A DNA stretch of 64,000 bases from assembly GCA_016709545.1 (NCBI GenBank), contig JADJMO010000004.1, positions 558,001 through 622,000 on the forward strand. The letters run 5' to 3'. The notes below the pieces were generated by a model. It worked only from the letters and a program-made list of their open reading frames with translations, did no database searches and was not told the DNA's origin. The stretch comes from Myxococcales bacterium. Lineage in GTDB: Bacteria; Myxococcota_A; Polyangia; Polyangiales; JADJMO01. This document shows, one piece after another, positions 11,663 through 19,953 of the stretch. The position numbers and the translations under genes were made by a program. Each line of letters opens with the position of its first letter. The first letter of the stretch is position 1.

Positions 11663-12322
11663 ATGGCCTCTCGGCTCACGATCTTCCTCTCCGCGCCGGC
11701 CGTCTTCGGCCTCGCGCTCGTGGGTTGCCCGAAGAAGCAGCCCCCCACGGACGCCGGCCCCGCCACCTCCGCCTCGCCGTCGATCTCCGTCGTCGCGCCC
11801 GAGGCGAGCGTCGCGGCGCCCGAGGCGGCGCCGCCGATCGTGGAGGATCTCCTCGAGGACGCGAGCACCGGCGACGCCGACGCCACGGACGGTGACGCCG
11901 ACGCGCGCGTGCGCCCCGACGCGAACGAGGACGCCCCGCTCTTCGGCACCAAGACGTTCATGGACGAGACCCCGATGAAGGGGTTCCGCCGCATCACCGC
12001 CTCGGCCGCCAAGGTGCGCAAGGCGCCGAAGGACGGCGAGATCATCACTACGCTGCCCAAGGGCACCGACGTCTCCCTCGTGGCCGAGATCTTCAACTGG
12101 TATCGCGTGCGGTTCACCGATCCGGTCACCCAGCAGCGTCGGCAGGGCTGGATCTACATCACCACGGTCGCGGGCCCGCGGATGAAGACGTGTCCCCCGG
12201 GGTGGACCAGCCACCCCGAGGACAACGGCTGGTGCGACAAGGAGTGCACCAAGAACGCCGACTGCAAGGCGCTCAAGGGCTACAAGTGCAGCGGGACGCT
12301 GTGCTTCTACGCGGCCGACTGA
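11663..12322 (+). CDS. Lipoprotein with SH3-type domain and Cys-rich tail
   Basis: A 219-residue protein with a lipoprotein signal (MASRLTIFLSAPAVFGLALVGC). Residues about 23-90 are an Ala/Ser/Asp/Pro-rich linker. An SH3b-like domain follows at about 110-175 (ITASAAKVRKAPKDGEIITT ... WYRVRF ... QGWIYITTV); such domains often bind peptidoglycan or other envelope ligands. The tail has six cysteines spaced C-x8-10-C-x3-C (CPPGW ... WCDKEC ... DCKAL ... KCSGTLC), probably a small disulfide-bonded module exposed outside the cytoplasm. The last 22 bases, including the stop, are repeated immediately downstream. The function is unknown. Confidence 0.78.
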   Translation: MASRLTIFLSAPAVFGLALVGCPKKQPPTDAGPATSASPSISVVAPEASVAAPEAAPPIVEDLLEDASTGDADATDGDADARVRPDANEDAPLFGTKTFMDETPMKGFRRITASAAKVRKAPKDGEIITTLPKGTDVSLVAEIFNWYRVRFTDPVTQQRRQGWIYITTVAGPRMKTCPPGWTSHPEDNGWCDKECTKNADCKALKGYKCSGTLCFYAAD

Positions 12323-12361
12323 GTGTTTCTACGCGGCCGACGGAGTGCTTCTACGCGCGGA
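12301..12361 (+). repeat. 22-base tandem repeat spanning a stop codon
   Basis: Three copies in a row: 12301-12322, 12323-12344 and a partial 12345-12361, each of the form GTGYTTCTACGCGGCCGACnGA. The first copy ends exactly with the TGA of the SH3 lipoprotein; in the second the TGA is GGA. This looks like slippage duplication of the gene end. Confidence 0.85.
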
Positions 12362-12530
12362 CCGAGGCCTACCCGCGCCCACTCCTCACCACCTGCGCGC
12401 GTGGCAGAAGGTCGACGTGAGGGGCTGTGGAGAAGAAATCGCACTCGAAGTCCGTCACGTTCGACCTCGAGTGGAGACACACTCTTCGCGAAGCACGCCA
12501 ACGTGCTCCCAAGAAGCGAGCCCAAGACCC
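12362..12530 (+). promoter_or_regulatory. Leader region with imperfect inverted repeat
   Basis: This 169-base gap precedes the GIIVQG lipoprotein. It holds an inverted repeat, CACTCGAAGT (12442-12451) and ACCTCGAGTG (12464-12473), one mismatch in ten and a 12-base spacer. It could be an operator. I see no convincing -35/-10 pair and only a weak AGAAG before the ATG. Confidence 0.3.
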
Positions 12531-13805
12531 ATGCCCTTTCCCACCATCGGCCTTCGACTCCTCGTCCTCGCCGCGCTGCTCGTCCCGGGACTGTCCGCGT
12601 GCAGCAGCGCGAGCAGTGAGGCCCCGCCGAGCTGCGACGATCTCACCAAGTCCGCGGGTCTCTGCCCCGGCACCTCCAAGCAGTCGGTCTCCCAGGCCAT
12701 GTGCACGACCACGGTCGCCGTGGCCGATCCCGCCCTCCTCGGCGCCGCCGTGAGCCTCGCCAAGCCAGGCACGTGTCTCTTGCTCGCCGCGGGGAGCTTC
12801 CCGGTCATCGATCTGCCCGCGGGGGTCCACGTCGTCGGCAAGGGCGAGTCGTCGACCACGGTGGCGGGCATCACCGTGCGTGGTGGTGGGAGCGTGATCG
12901 GCGCGCTCGCGGCCTCCGGTCCGATCCAGGGCTCGGGCAGCGGGGCGCTGCGCATCGATCAGGTGCGCTCGTCGAACGTCAGCGGTCCCGGCATCAACGT
13001 CGAAGACCTCGACCTCACCATGGTCGACTCGTCCGTGTCCCGCGCCAGCGCGCTCGGCCTCGCGGTGGGGTGCAGCACGCGTTGCAAGGCCGATCGTCCC
13101 AAGGTCGACCTCCAGCGTTCCCTGTTCGACGGCAACGCGGTCGTCGGGGTCTGGTTGCACGGCGTCGACGCCAAGATGGAGTACGTCGAGATCCGCAACA
13201 CCAAGGCGAAGGACTTCCTCCAGGGGCGCGGGCTCGACGTCTCCGCCGAGGCCTCGCTGGTCGCCAAGCACTTCTCGGTGTCCGGGTCGGCGGAGGCCGG
13301 CATGCTCGCCTCCGCGTCTGCGATCACGCTCGAGGACTTCTCCCTGCTGCGCAACCAGTCCTTCGGCCTGCAGCTCTCCGCGATGAAGAGCGGGTCCATG
13401 ACCAACTTCGTGGTGCGCGAGAACGGGGGTGTCGGTCTCCTCGTCGACGGCAGCCAGGGCATCATCGTGCAGGGCGGCCAGATCCTCGACACCAAGAAGC
13501 TGACCGTCCCGACCGAGGCGGGTGGTCTCGCCGAGGTGGGCGACGGGATGAACTGGCGCGGCAACTCCAACGTCTCGGTCAAGGGCACCCGCTTCGCCAA
13601 CAGCGGTCGGCAGGCGATCATCGTCCAGGGCAAGAACACCGGGGACTTCGACGCCAAGCTCGAGGGCACCGACGCGACCACGGGCATCATCGTGCAGGGC
13701 CTCGAAACCGGCACGGACTCCGGCATCATCGTGCAGGGCTTCACGCCGAAGGTCGCGAGCAAGGGGTCCGAGCTGCAGCTGGCGAAGCCCCTCACGACGA
13801 AGTGA
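12531..13805 (+). CDS. Beta-helix lipoprotein with GIIVQG repeats
   Basis: A 424-residue lipoprotein: signal MPFPTIGLRLLVLAALLVPG ending LSAC. The body has the short hydrophobic periodicity and Asn/Gly turns of a right-handed parallel beta-helix (VHVVGKGESSTTVAGITVRG, FSLLRNQSFGLQLSAMKSG), as in pectate-lyase-like surface proteins. The C-terminal third carries four copies of [GA]IIVQG at about residues 310-400; three are encoded by the same 18-base sequence. No catalytic residues of a lyase or hydrolase are recognisable, so it is more likely structural or adhesive. Start choice: ATG 12531 begins the signal peptide; the open frame extends upstream but that part is non-coding in character. Ends 30 bases before the kinase-cyclase gene. 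Confidence 0.75.
   Translation: MPFPTIGLRLLVLAALLVPGLSACSSASSEAPPSCDDLTKSAGLCPGTSKQSVSQAMCTTTVAVADPALLGAAVSLAKPGTCLLLAAGSFPVIDLPAGVHVVGKGESSTTVAGITVRGGGSVIGALAASGPIQGSGSGALRIDQVRSSNVSGPGINVEDLDLTMVDSSVSRASALGLAVGCSTRCKADRPKVDLQRSLFDGNAVVGVWLHGVDAKMEYVEIRNTKAKDFLQGRGLDVSAEASLVAKHFSVSGSAEAGMLASASAITLEDFSLLRNQSFGLQLSAMKSGSMTNFVVRENGGVGLLVDGSQGIIVQGGQILDTKKLTVPTEAGGLAEVGDGMNWRGNSNVSVKGTRFANSGRQAIIVQGKNTGDFDAKLEGTDATTGIIVQGLETGTDSGIIVQGFTPKVASKGSELQLAKPLTTK
13458..13739 (+). repeat. Repeated GIIVQG-encoding 18-mers
   Basis: The 18 bases encoding GIIVQG (GGCATCATCGTGCAGGGC) occur identically at 13458-13475, 13683-13700 and 13722-13739. A diverged copy (AIIVQG) lies near 13615-13630. Confidence 0.85.
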
Positions 13806-13831
13806 GCCGCCTCGTCGGGCCCTGGCCGCGA

Positions 13832-13837
13832 TAGCAT
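13832..13837 (+). promoter_or_regulatory. Putative -10 box, kinase-cyclase gene
   Basis: TAGCAT, nine bases before the TTG at 13847 and overlapping an ATG at 13836. If the CCCCCC run at 13841-13846 has one base wrong, ATG 13836 would be the in-frame start instead, and this box would no longer be usable. Confidence 0.3.
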
Positions 13838-13846
13838 GGGCCCCCC

Positions 13847-16800
13847 TTGGACCCCTTGGACGGCACGGACGCTCCGCTCGAGCCTGGCGCGATCGTCGCC
13901 GGGTATCGCATCGAGCGGCTGCTCGGCTTCGGTGGCATGGGCGCCGTGTACGCGGCGGTGCACCCGATCATCGGCAAGCGCGCCGCCATCAAGGTGATCC
14001 AGACCCACGCCGCGCAGTCCAAGAGCGGCATCGAGCGCTTCGTGCAGGAGGCGCGGCTGGTCAACCAGATCCGGCACCCCGCGATCGTCGACGTGTTCGG
14101 GTTCGACGCGCTCCCGGACGGTCGTCCCGTGCTGCTGATGGAGCTCCTCGAGGGCGAGACCCTGGGGCAGCTCCTGACACGACGCGGGCGGATCGAGGTG
14201 GCGGAGACGGTGCAGCTCATGCTGCCGGTGCTCGACGCGCTCTCGGCCGCGCACACGGCGGGGGTCATCCACCGCGACCTCAAGCCCGAGAACCTGTTCG
14301 TCGTGCGGGCCCACGACGGTCGCCTCACGGCGCGCGTCCTCGACTTCGGCATCGCCAAGCTGGTCGACGCCCCGCCCGGCAGCGGCCTCACGTCGATGAG
14401 CGGTGGGCAGCTCGGCACGCCGAAATACATGTCCCCCGAGCAGTGTCGCGGCGAGCCCATCGACGGCCGCAGCGATCTCTACGCCATCGGGCTCATCCTG
14501 TTCGAGATGCTGGCCGGCCGCAGCCCCTACCCCGGCGGCTCTCCGGCCGAGTTCCTCGGGCAGCACCTCTACGCAGAGCCAGCGCGGCTCGGCGCCTACG
14601 CCACGCTCGACCCGCGCCTCGAAGGCCTCGTGATGGGCCTCTTGCGCAAGGACCGCGAACGGCGGCCGGCCTCCGCCCTCGCGGTGCTCGAGCAGCTGCG
14701 CTCGGTCGAGCTCGGCGCCTCGGTCACGATGGCGCTCGATGGGCCGAGCCTGCGCCCGGTGGTGCCCCGGCGTTCAGCCTCTCGGGCGGCTCCGACAAGG
14801 TGGTGATCACGGTCAGCTCCGGCGCGGCGGCGAAGCCCGACCTGGGGTCGAGCGGTCGCGTCGCCTCGATCCCGGCTCCGAGCGTGGTGCACCCGTCGAC
14901 CGCGACGAGCGTGGAGGAGAACCGCGTCTGCACCATCGTGTTCGCCGACGTGGTCGGGTTCACGGCGCTGTCGGAGCGGTTCGCGCCCGAGGAGATCAAG
15001 GAGATCGTCGACGGTTGCTTCGAGACCATGACCGAGGTGATCGAGAAGCACGGCGGGGTGGTCGACAAGTACATCGGCGACTGCGTCATGGCGGTCTTCG
15101 GCGTCCCGCGCTCCACCGACAACGACGCCGAGCGCGCCGTGCAGGCCGCGTTGCGCCTGCAACAGGCGGTCACCAAGTACGGCCTCCGTCGTCGGGGCCG
15201 CATCAAGCTCACCCTGCGCGTCGGCATCAACACCGGGCGGGTGTTCGCGGGGCGCGTCGGCGGCGGCGCCCGTCGGGACTTCACGGTGATGGGCGACGCG
15301 GTGAACGTCGCCTCGCGCCTGCAGGGCCACGCACCCGAGAGCAGCATCGTCATCGGTCGCGACACGTTCCGCCACGTCACCGGCGTGTTCCAGGTCGAGG
15401 AGCTTGCCCCGGTCGTGGCCAAGGGCAAGTCCGAGCCGCTCGCCTGCTATCGGGTGATCGGCCCCGAGAAGCGCCTCGTCGAGGAGCCGCAGGACGAGTT
15501 CTACGGTGCGCCCACCCGGTTCGTCGGGCGACGCGCCGAGGCCGACCGGCTCGCCGATCTGTTCGACCAGGTCTCCGCGGATCGGCGCGCCCACCTCGCG
15601 CTGGTCCACGGTCCGCCCGGCGCCGGCAAGAGCCGCGTGCGCGAGGAGTTCCAGCGCGACCTCTCGGCGCGCGGGGTCAAGGCCGCGGTGTTCGTGGGTC
15701 GTGGCTCGCACCTCTCGCGCGACGCCACGTTCGATCTCGCGGCCACCTTGCTGCGCGGCTATTTCCACGTGCACGTCGACGACCCTCGCGAGGTCGTCGC
15801 GCAGAAGATCCGCAACGGCGTGCGCGCGTTCGGGCGCCGCCCCCCGAGCGAGGACACCGGGCAATTCCTCTCTCCAGTCTCGTCCGCGTCGACCCACGCG
15901 ACCCCCCCGTCTCTCACGCCGGTGTCGGCCGAGCGGGCCGGCCTCGACCCCGCGGAGCTGGGCGACACCATCGACGCCCTCGCCATGATGCTCGGCGCGG
16001 ACGCGCGTGGGGCGCTGACCGCGGCGGGCGAGAGCGTGGACGATCTGCGGGCGCGGATGTGCGCGGCGGTCGCGCGGCTGTTCGGGCTGTTCGCCCAGCA
16101 CGCGCCGGTGCTCGTGCTCTGCGACGGGCTCGAGGCCGCGGACGACGCCAGCCTCGATCTGCTCGAGTACCTCGTGCTGCGGCTCGCCGACGTGCCCATC
16201 CTGCTCGTGGGCTTCGGGCGCCCCGCGCTGTTCGAGCGCCGACCAGCGTTCGCCGAGGGGCGCGAGAGCGCGAGCCGGATCGCCCTCGGCCCGCTCTCGC
16301 GCCGCGCGACCGAGGAGCTCGCGCGCGACCTCTTGCGCCGTGCGCCGCGGGTCACCGCCGACTTCGTGCGGCAGCTGGTCGACCGCGCCGACGGCAACCC
16401 GTTCGTGCTCAAGGAGACGCTGCGCGTCCTGGTCGAGGCCGGCGCGGTCGAGCGATCGGTGGACGACGTCTGGCGCATCGACGAGGCGCGGCTCGAGCAA
16501 CTCCAGCTGCCATCCACCATCTACGGGATCGTCCAGGCGCGGCTCGATCGCCTGTCGCCCGAGCACCGCGCAGCCCTGCAGCGCGCGGCGGTGGTGGGTC
16601 GCGTGTTCTGGGAAGGCGCGATCGAGGCGATGCGCACGCCGGGCAGCGGCGCGCAGGGCGGCGTGCGCGACCAGCTCGAGCGCCTCCGCGCCAACGACCT
16701 CGTGCGCGCCCGCGAGTCGAGCACGTTCCCGTCCGACCGGGAGTACGCCTTCGCCGACAACGTCACCCGGGAGGTCGCCTACGAGTCGCTGTCGCTGCGC

Positions 16801-18169
16801 CTGCGCGAGCAGCACCACCGCGCGCTCGCGAGCTGGCTCGCCGGGCGGGGAACCGTGGTGGTCGACGGCAACCCCGCCCTGCTCGCCTTCCACTACGACC
16901 GCGGCAACGTCCCGCGCGAGGCCACCCGCCACTACGTGCGCGCGGGGGATCGGGGCGCCGCGCTCGGTCTCAACGCCGACGCCATCCGCAGCTACGAGCG
17001 GGCCTGCGACATCGCGGACTCCACGCGCGGCCTCGGCGCCGAGCCGGCGAGCGAGGGCTTCGACGAGAACCGCATCTGCGAGTGGAAGGATCGAGTGCGG
17101 CTCCGCCTCGCCCTCGGCGACACGTTGCGCCGGGTGGGCCGGCTCGACGAGTCGCAGACCGCCTACGAGGAGGCCTGGGCGGACATCCTCCGCAAGGAGC
17201 GGCGTCGCGCGCAGCACCTCGACGAGGACGCGGTGCGCACGCTCGACGCCGCGGTGCAGCTGCGCCTCGGGCTCGTCGAGAAGGTGCGCGGCGCGTTCCC
17301 GGCGGCCCTTGCCCGCTACGACGAGGCGCTCCGCCTGCTCGGCCCCGCGGGCGACCCGCGCCTCCTCGCCCCGCTGCTCGCGGCCATCGGGTTCGCGCGC
17401 TACCGCCTGGGCGACTACAGCGAGGCCATCGCGAGCCTCAAGCGTGGCCTCCGCGCGTGCGTGCGCATCCCGCGCCGCGAGCCGGATTTCACCGACGCGG
17501 CCTCGCACCTCCTGTTCACGCTCTCCATCGTGTTCTACCAGCAGAACCGGCTCGTCCAGGCCGAGCGGCTCGGTCGCCAGGCCGCGCGGGTGGTCGACGA
17601 GCGGCGCTTCCCGCAGCTCGCCGCGATCGCGCACAACAACCTGGGCGCCGTGCTGTTCCAGCGCGGCGAGATCGCCCGCGCGCGCGACCGTTTCCTCGAG
17701 TCGCTCGAGCTCAAGGAGAAGATCGGCGACCTCTACGATCTCGCCGTCGCCCACAACAACGTGGCCGAGGTGGAGCTCCTCCTCGGTGACGCGCGCGGCG
17801 CGCTCGCCCACGCGCGCTGCGCGGTGCAGTTCGCGGAGGGCCTCGCCGCGGCCGATGCGCTGCCCGACGCCGTGCGCAACTACGCGGCCGCGCTCCACGC
17901 CAACGGCGACGTGGTCGGCGCGCTCACCCAGGCCGAGCGGGCGTTCCAGCTGTGCTGCGAGCCCGCGGGGCGGGCCTACCTCGCGCCGGCCGCCGCCACT
18001 CTGGCGCAGATCGCCGGGGCGGCGCGCACGGCGGAGCTCGCGCCCGCGGGCCGGAGCGAGGTCGACGCCGCCATCACCCGCGTCCGCGAGAAGGCCCCCC
18101 ACCGCGCTCGAGTCGGCCGGGCTCGAGTCCGCGGCCGAGGCGCTGCGCGAGAAGCTCCGTTCGGCGTAG
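13847..18169 (+). CDS. Ser/Thr kinase - nucleotide cyclase - AAA ATPase - TPR fusion, frameshifted
   Basis: About 1,440 residues. Residues about 20-290 are a complete Hanks-type kinase: GFGGMGAVY, AIKVI (Lys), HRDLKPEN, DFGIAK, GTPKYMSPEQ. A class III nucleotide cyclase domain follows (VCTIVFADVVGFTALSERF ... YIGDCVMAVFG ... RVGINTGRVFAG), keeping both metal-binding Asp. Next is a large STAND/AAA-type ATPase (Walker A GPPGAGKS), then TPR-like repeats (AHNNLGAVLFQRGEIARARD). Such kinase-cyclase-ATPase-TPR proteins are known in myxobacteria. Frame breaks lie at about 14755-14772, between kinase and cyclase, and in the CCCCCC run at 18095-18100, before the last 25 residues. Start is TTG 13847, or ATG 13836 if the C-run at 13841-13846 is miscounted. 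A separate cyclase gene is possible but less likely. Confidence 0.8.
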
Positions 18170-18202
18170 GACTGTGCCCGGCTACCGGGAGCGCCCGCCG
18201 CG

Positions 18203-18208
18203 TACTAC
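18203..18208 (+). promoter_or_regulatory. Putative -10 box, tatD
   Basis: TACTAC, 12 bases before ATG 18221. No Shine-Dalgarno is seen. Confidence 0.3.
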
Positions 18209-18220
18209 AACCCGGCTCCC

Positions 18221-19012
18221 ATGACGCCCGCGCTCGTCGACAGTCACTGCCACTTGCTCGCAGCGCCCGAGGGCAAGCGCCGCGACGCCCAGACCTTGCT
18301 CGACGAGGCCCGGGCAGCGGGGGTGGTCGGCTTCGTCGTGGTGGGCGTCGGCGAGACCACGGCCGAGGCCCACGCGGCCGTCGCCTTCGCGCGCGCGCAC
18401 GCCGACATCGTGGCGACGGTCGGGGTGCACCCCCACGACGCGCGGGGGTGTGACGACGCGATGTTCGCCGAGATCGCCGCGCTCGCGGCCGATCCCGGGG
18501 TCACCGCGGTCGGCGAGATCGGCCTCGACTTCCACTACGATCACTCCCCGCGCGACGTGCAGCGCGCGGTGTTCCGGCGCTTCGTCGGCCTCGCGCGCGC
18601 CGTGCACAAGCCGATCGTCATCCACACGCGCGAGGCGGGCGAGGAGTGCCTCGGCATCCTCGAGGAGGAGGGCGCGCGCGACGTCGGCGGGGTCATCCAC
18701 TGCTTCAGCGAAGACCTGCCGTTCGCGCGGCGCGCGCTCGATCTGGGCTTCCACCTCTCGTTCTCGGGCATCGTGACCTTCAAGACCGCCACCAGCATCC
18801 ACGAGGTGGGTCGCTTCGCGCCGGCCGATCGGATCCTCGTCGAGACCGACGCGCCATACCTCGCCCCCGTGCCGCTGCGGGGCAAGACCTGCGAGCCGGC
18901 GATGGTCGTGCACACGGCGGCGCGCCTCGCCGAGCTCCGGCAGGTGCCGCTCGTCGAGCTCGCCGCGCAGACGACCGTGAACGCGCGCCACCTCTTCGGG
19001 CTCGGCGCATGA
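18221..19012 (+). CDS. tatD: TatD family metal-dependent hydrolase
   Basis: A 263-residue TIM-barrel nuclease of the TatD/YcfH family (3'-5' DNA exonuclease activity is known for E. coli TatD). The metal ligands are all visible: DSHCHL at residues 7-12, VHPHDA, GEIGLDFHYD with the Glu, HTREAGEE, HCFSED, and LVETDAPYLAP with the final Asp. Length is typical (about 260). The frame is intact. It starts 51 bases after the kinase-cyclase stop and its TGA overlaps the ATG of the next gene (ATGA), so the two are probably translated together. The symbol is by family; ycfH-type paralogues cannot be excluded. Confidence 0.9.
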   Translation: MTPALVDSHCHLLAAPEGKRRDAQTLLDEARAAGVVGFVVVGVGETTAEAHAAVAFARAHADIVATVGVHPHDARGCDDAMFAEIAALAADPGVTAVGEIGLDFHYDHSPRDVQRAVFRRFVGLARAVHKPIVIHTREAGEECLGILEEEGARDVGGVIHCFSEDLPFARRALDLGFHLSFSGIVTFKTATSIHEVGRFAPADRILVETDAPYLAPVPLRGKTCEPAMVVHTAARLAELRQVPLVELAAQTTVNARHLFGLGA

Positions 19013-19934
19013 AGCCCCGTCGACCCCAGCAGATCATCATCGTCGCCTGCGGCACGTTCGTCGTCGGGTTCGCGGTGTGGGCCGCCTACACGCGCTACAA
19101 GGCGGCGCTCGACTCGGGGCCGCTGCCCAAGGGCGAGGCGCTCGAGGCCCTGCGCAAGAAGTTCCACCGCGAGCTCCGCTACTGCCAGGCGCTCGGCGCG
19201 GCCGACCAGCCGCAGTGCTTCGAGAACCGCGCGATCGAGTTCAAAGAGGCGTTCTTCTGCGGCGAGCTCCCCGAAGCCAAGGACCGCGACCAGTGCCTGA
19301 TCGCCTTTGTCCCGGCCGTCGGGGTGTTCCCCCCGTGCGACGCGATCGGCGACCCATGGCGTCGTGCGGCCTGCCTCGCCGGCGCGGCGGCGCTGCTCGG
19401 CGACGGTCACGCTTGCAAGGCGCTCACCCAGGCGCGGCCCGGGCTGGTCGCGGCGTGCAAGGAGGGCGAGGCGTGCGTGGCCCAGAACAAGGCGATCGAC
19501 ACGCTGGTGCAGGCGTGTCCCGCGATGGTGGGGGGCGACATCGCCGGCTGCCCCAAGGACGGCACCGTCTGTCGCACCGCCATCGCGGCGCGCCGTCGCA
19601 ACCCGGCGCTGTGCACGGGCGGGCCGGCCGAGGTCGCGGTGTGTCGGCGCGCGGTCGCGACGATCACGCGCGACGCCAGCCTGTGCGGCGAGGGTGACGA
19701 GGGCGCCGAGTGCCGCTCGGCCGTCGCTCGTCGGGCGAGTTCCACCGACTGCGACCCGGTGAAGGAGGTCGAGTGCAGGGGCCGCAAGGCGGGCGCCGGG
19801 GAGGCGCCGCGAGCCTGTGCGAGGGAGACGCCCGCTGCGGGCTCTACCTCGCATACCGCATGCGCAAGGCCGAGGCGTGTGCGCTGGTCAAGGACGCGAC
19901 GCCGAACGCGGCCTGTCTCGAGCTCGTGAAGTAG
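19009..19934 (+). CDS. Membrane-anchored Cys-rich protein, frameshifted
   Basis: About 308 residues, unrecognised. A basic start (MKPRRPQQ) and one hydrophobic segment (IIIVACGTFVVGFAVWAAY) form a signal anchor. The rest is periplasmic, helical and cysteine-rich, with Cys pairs roughly every 12-20 residues (CQALGAADQPQC, CGELPEAKDRDQC, CDAIGDPWRRAAC). This suggests repeated disulfide-linked helical hairpins. It is coupled to tatD by ATGA overlap. The frame breaks near 19795-19805, after CRGRKAGAGEA; the correct frame resumes as AASLCEGDARCGLYLAYRM and continues to the stop, keeping the Cys spacing. Confidence 0.7.
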
Positions 19935-19953
19935 CCTCGCGCTCGTCTCGAGT

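Noticed and set aside
12301..12361. CRISPR-like array
   Set aside because: Units are adjacent without spacers and only about three copies exist.
12345..12530. N-terminal extension of the GIIVQG lipoprotein
   Set aside because: It would bury the signal peptide behind 62 residues and begins inside a tandem repeat.
14596..18102. Minus-strand frame of 1,168 codons opposite the kinase-cyclase gene
   Set aside because: Same antisense effect; the plus strand has canonical kinase, cyclase and ATPase motifs.
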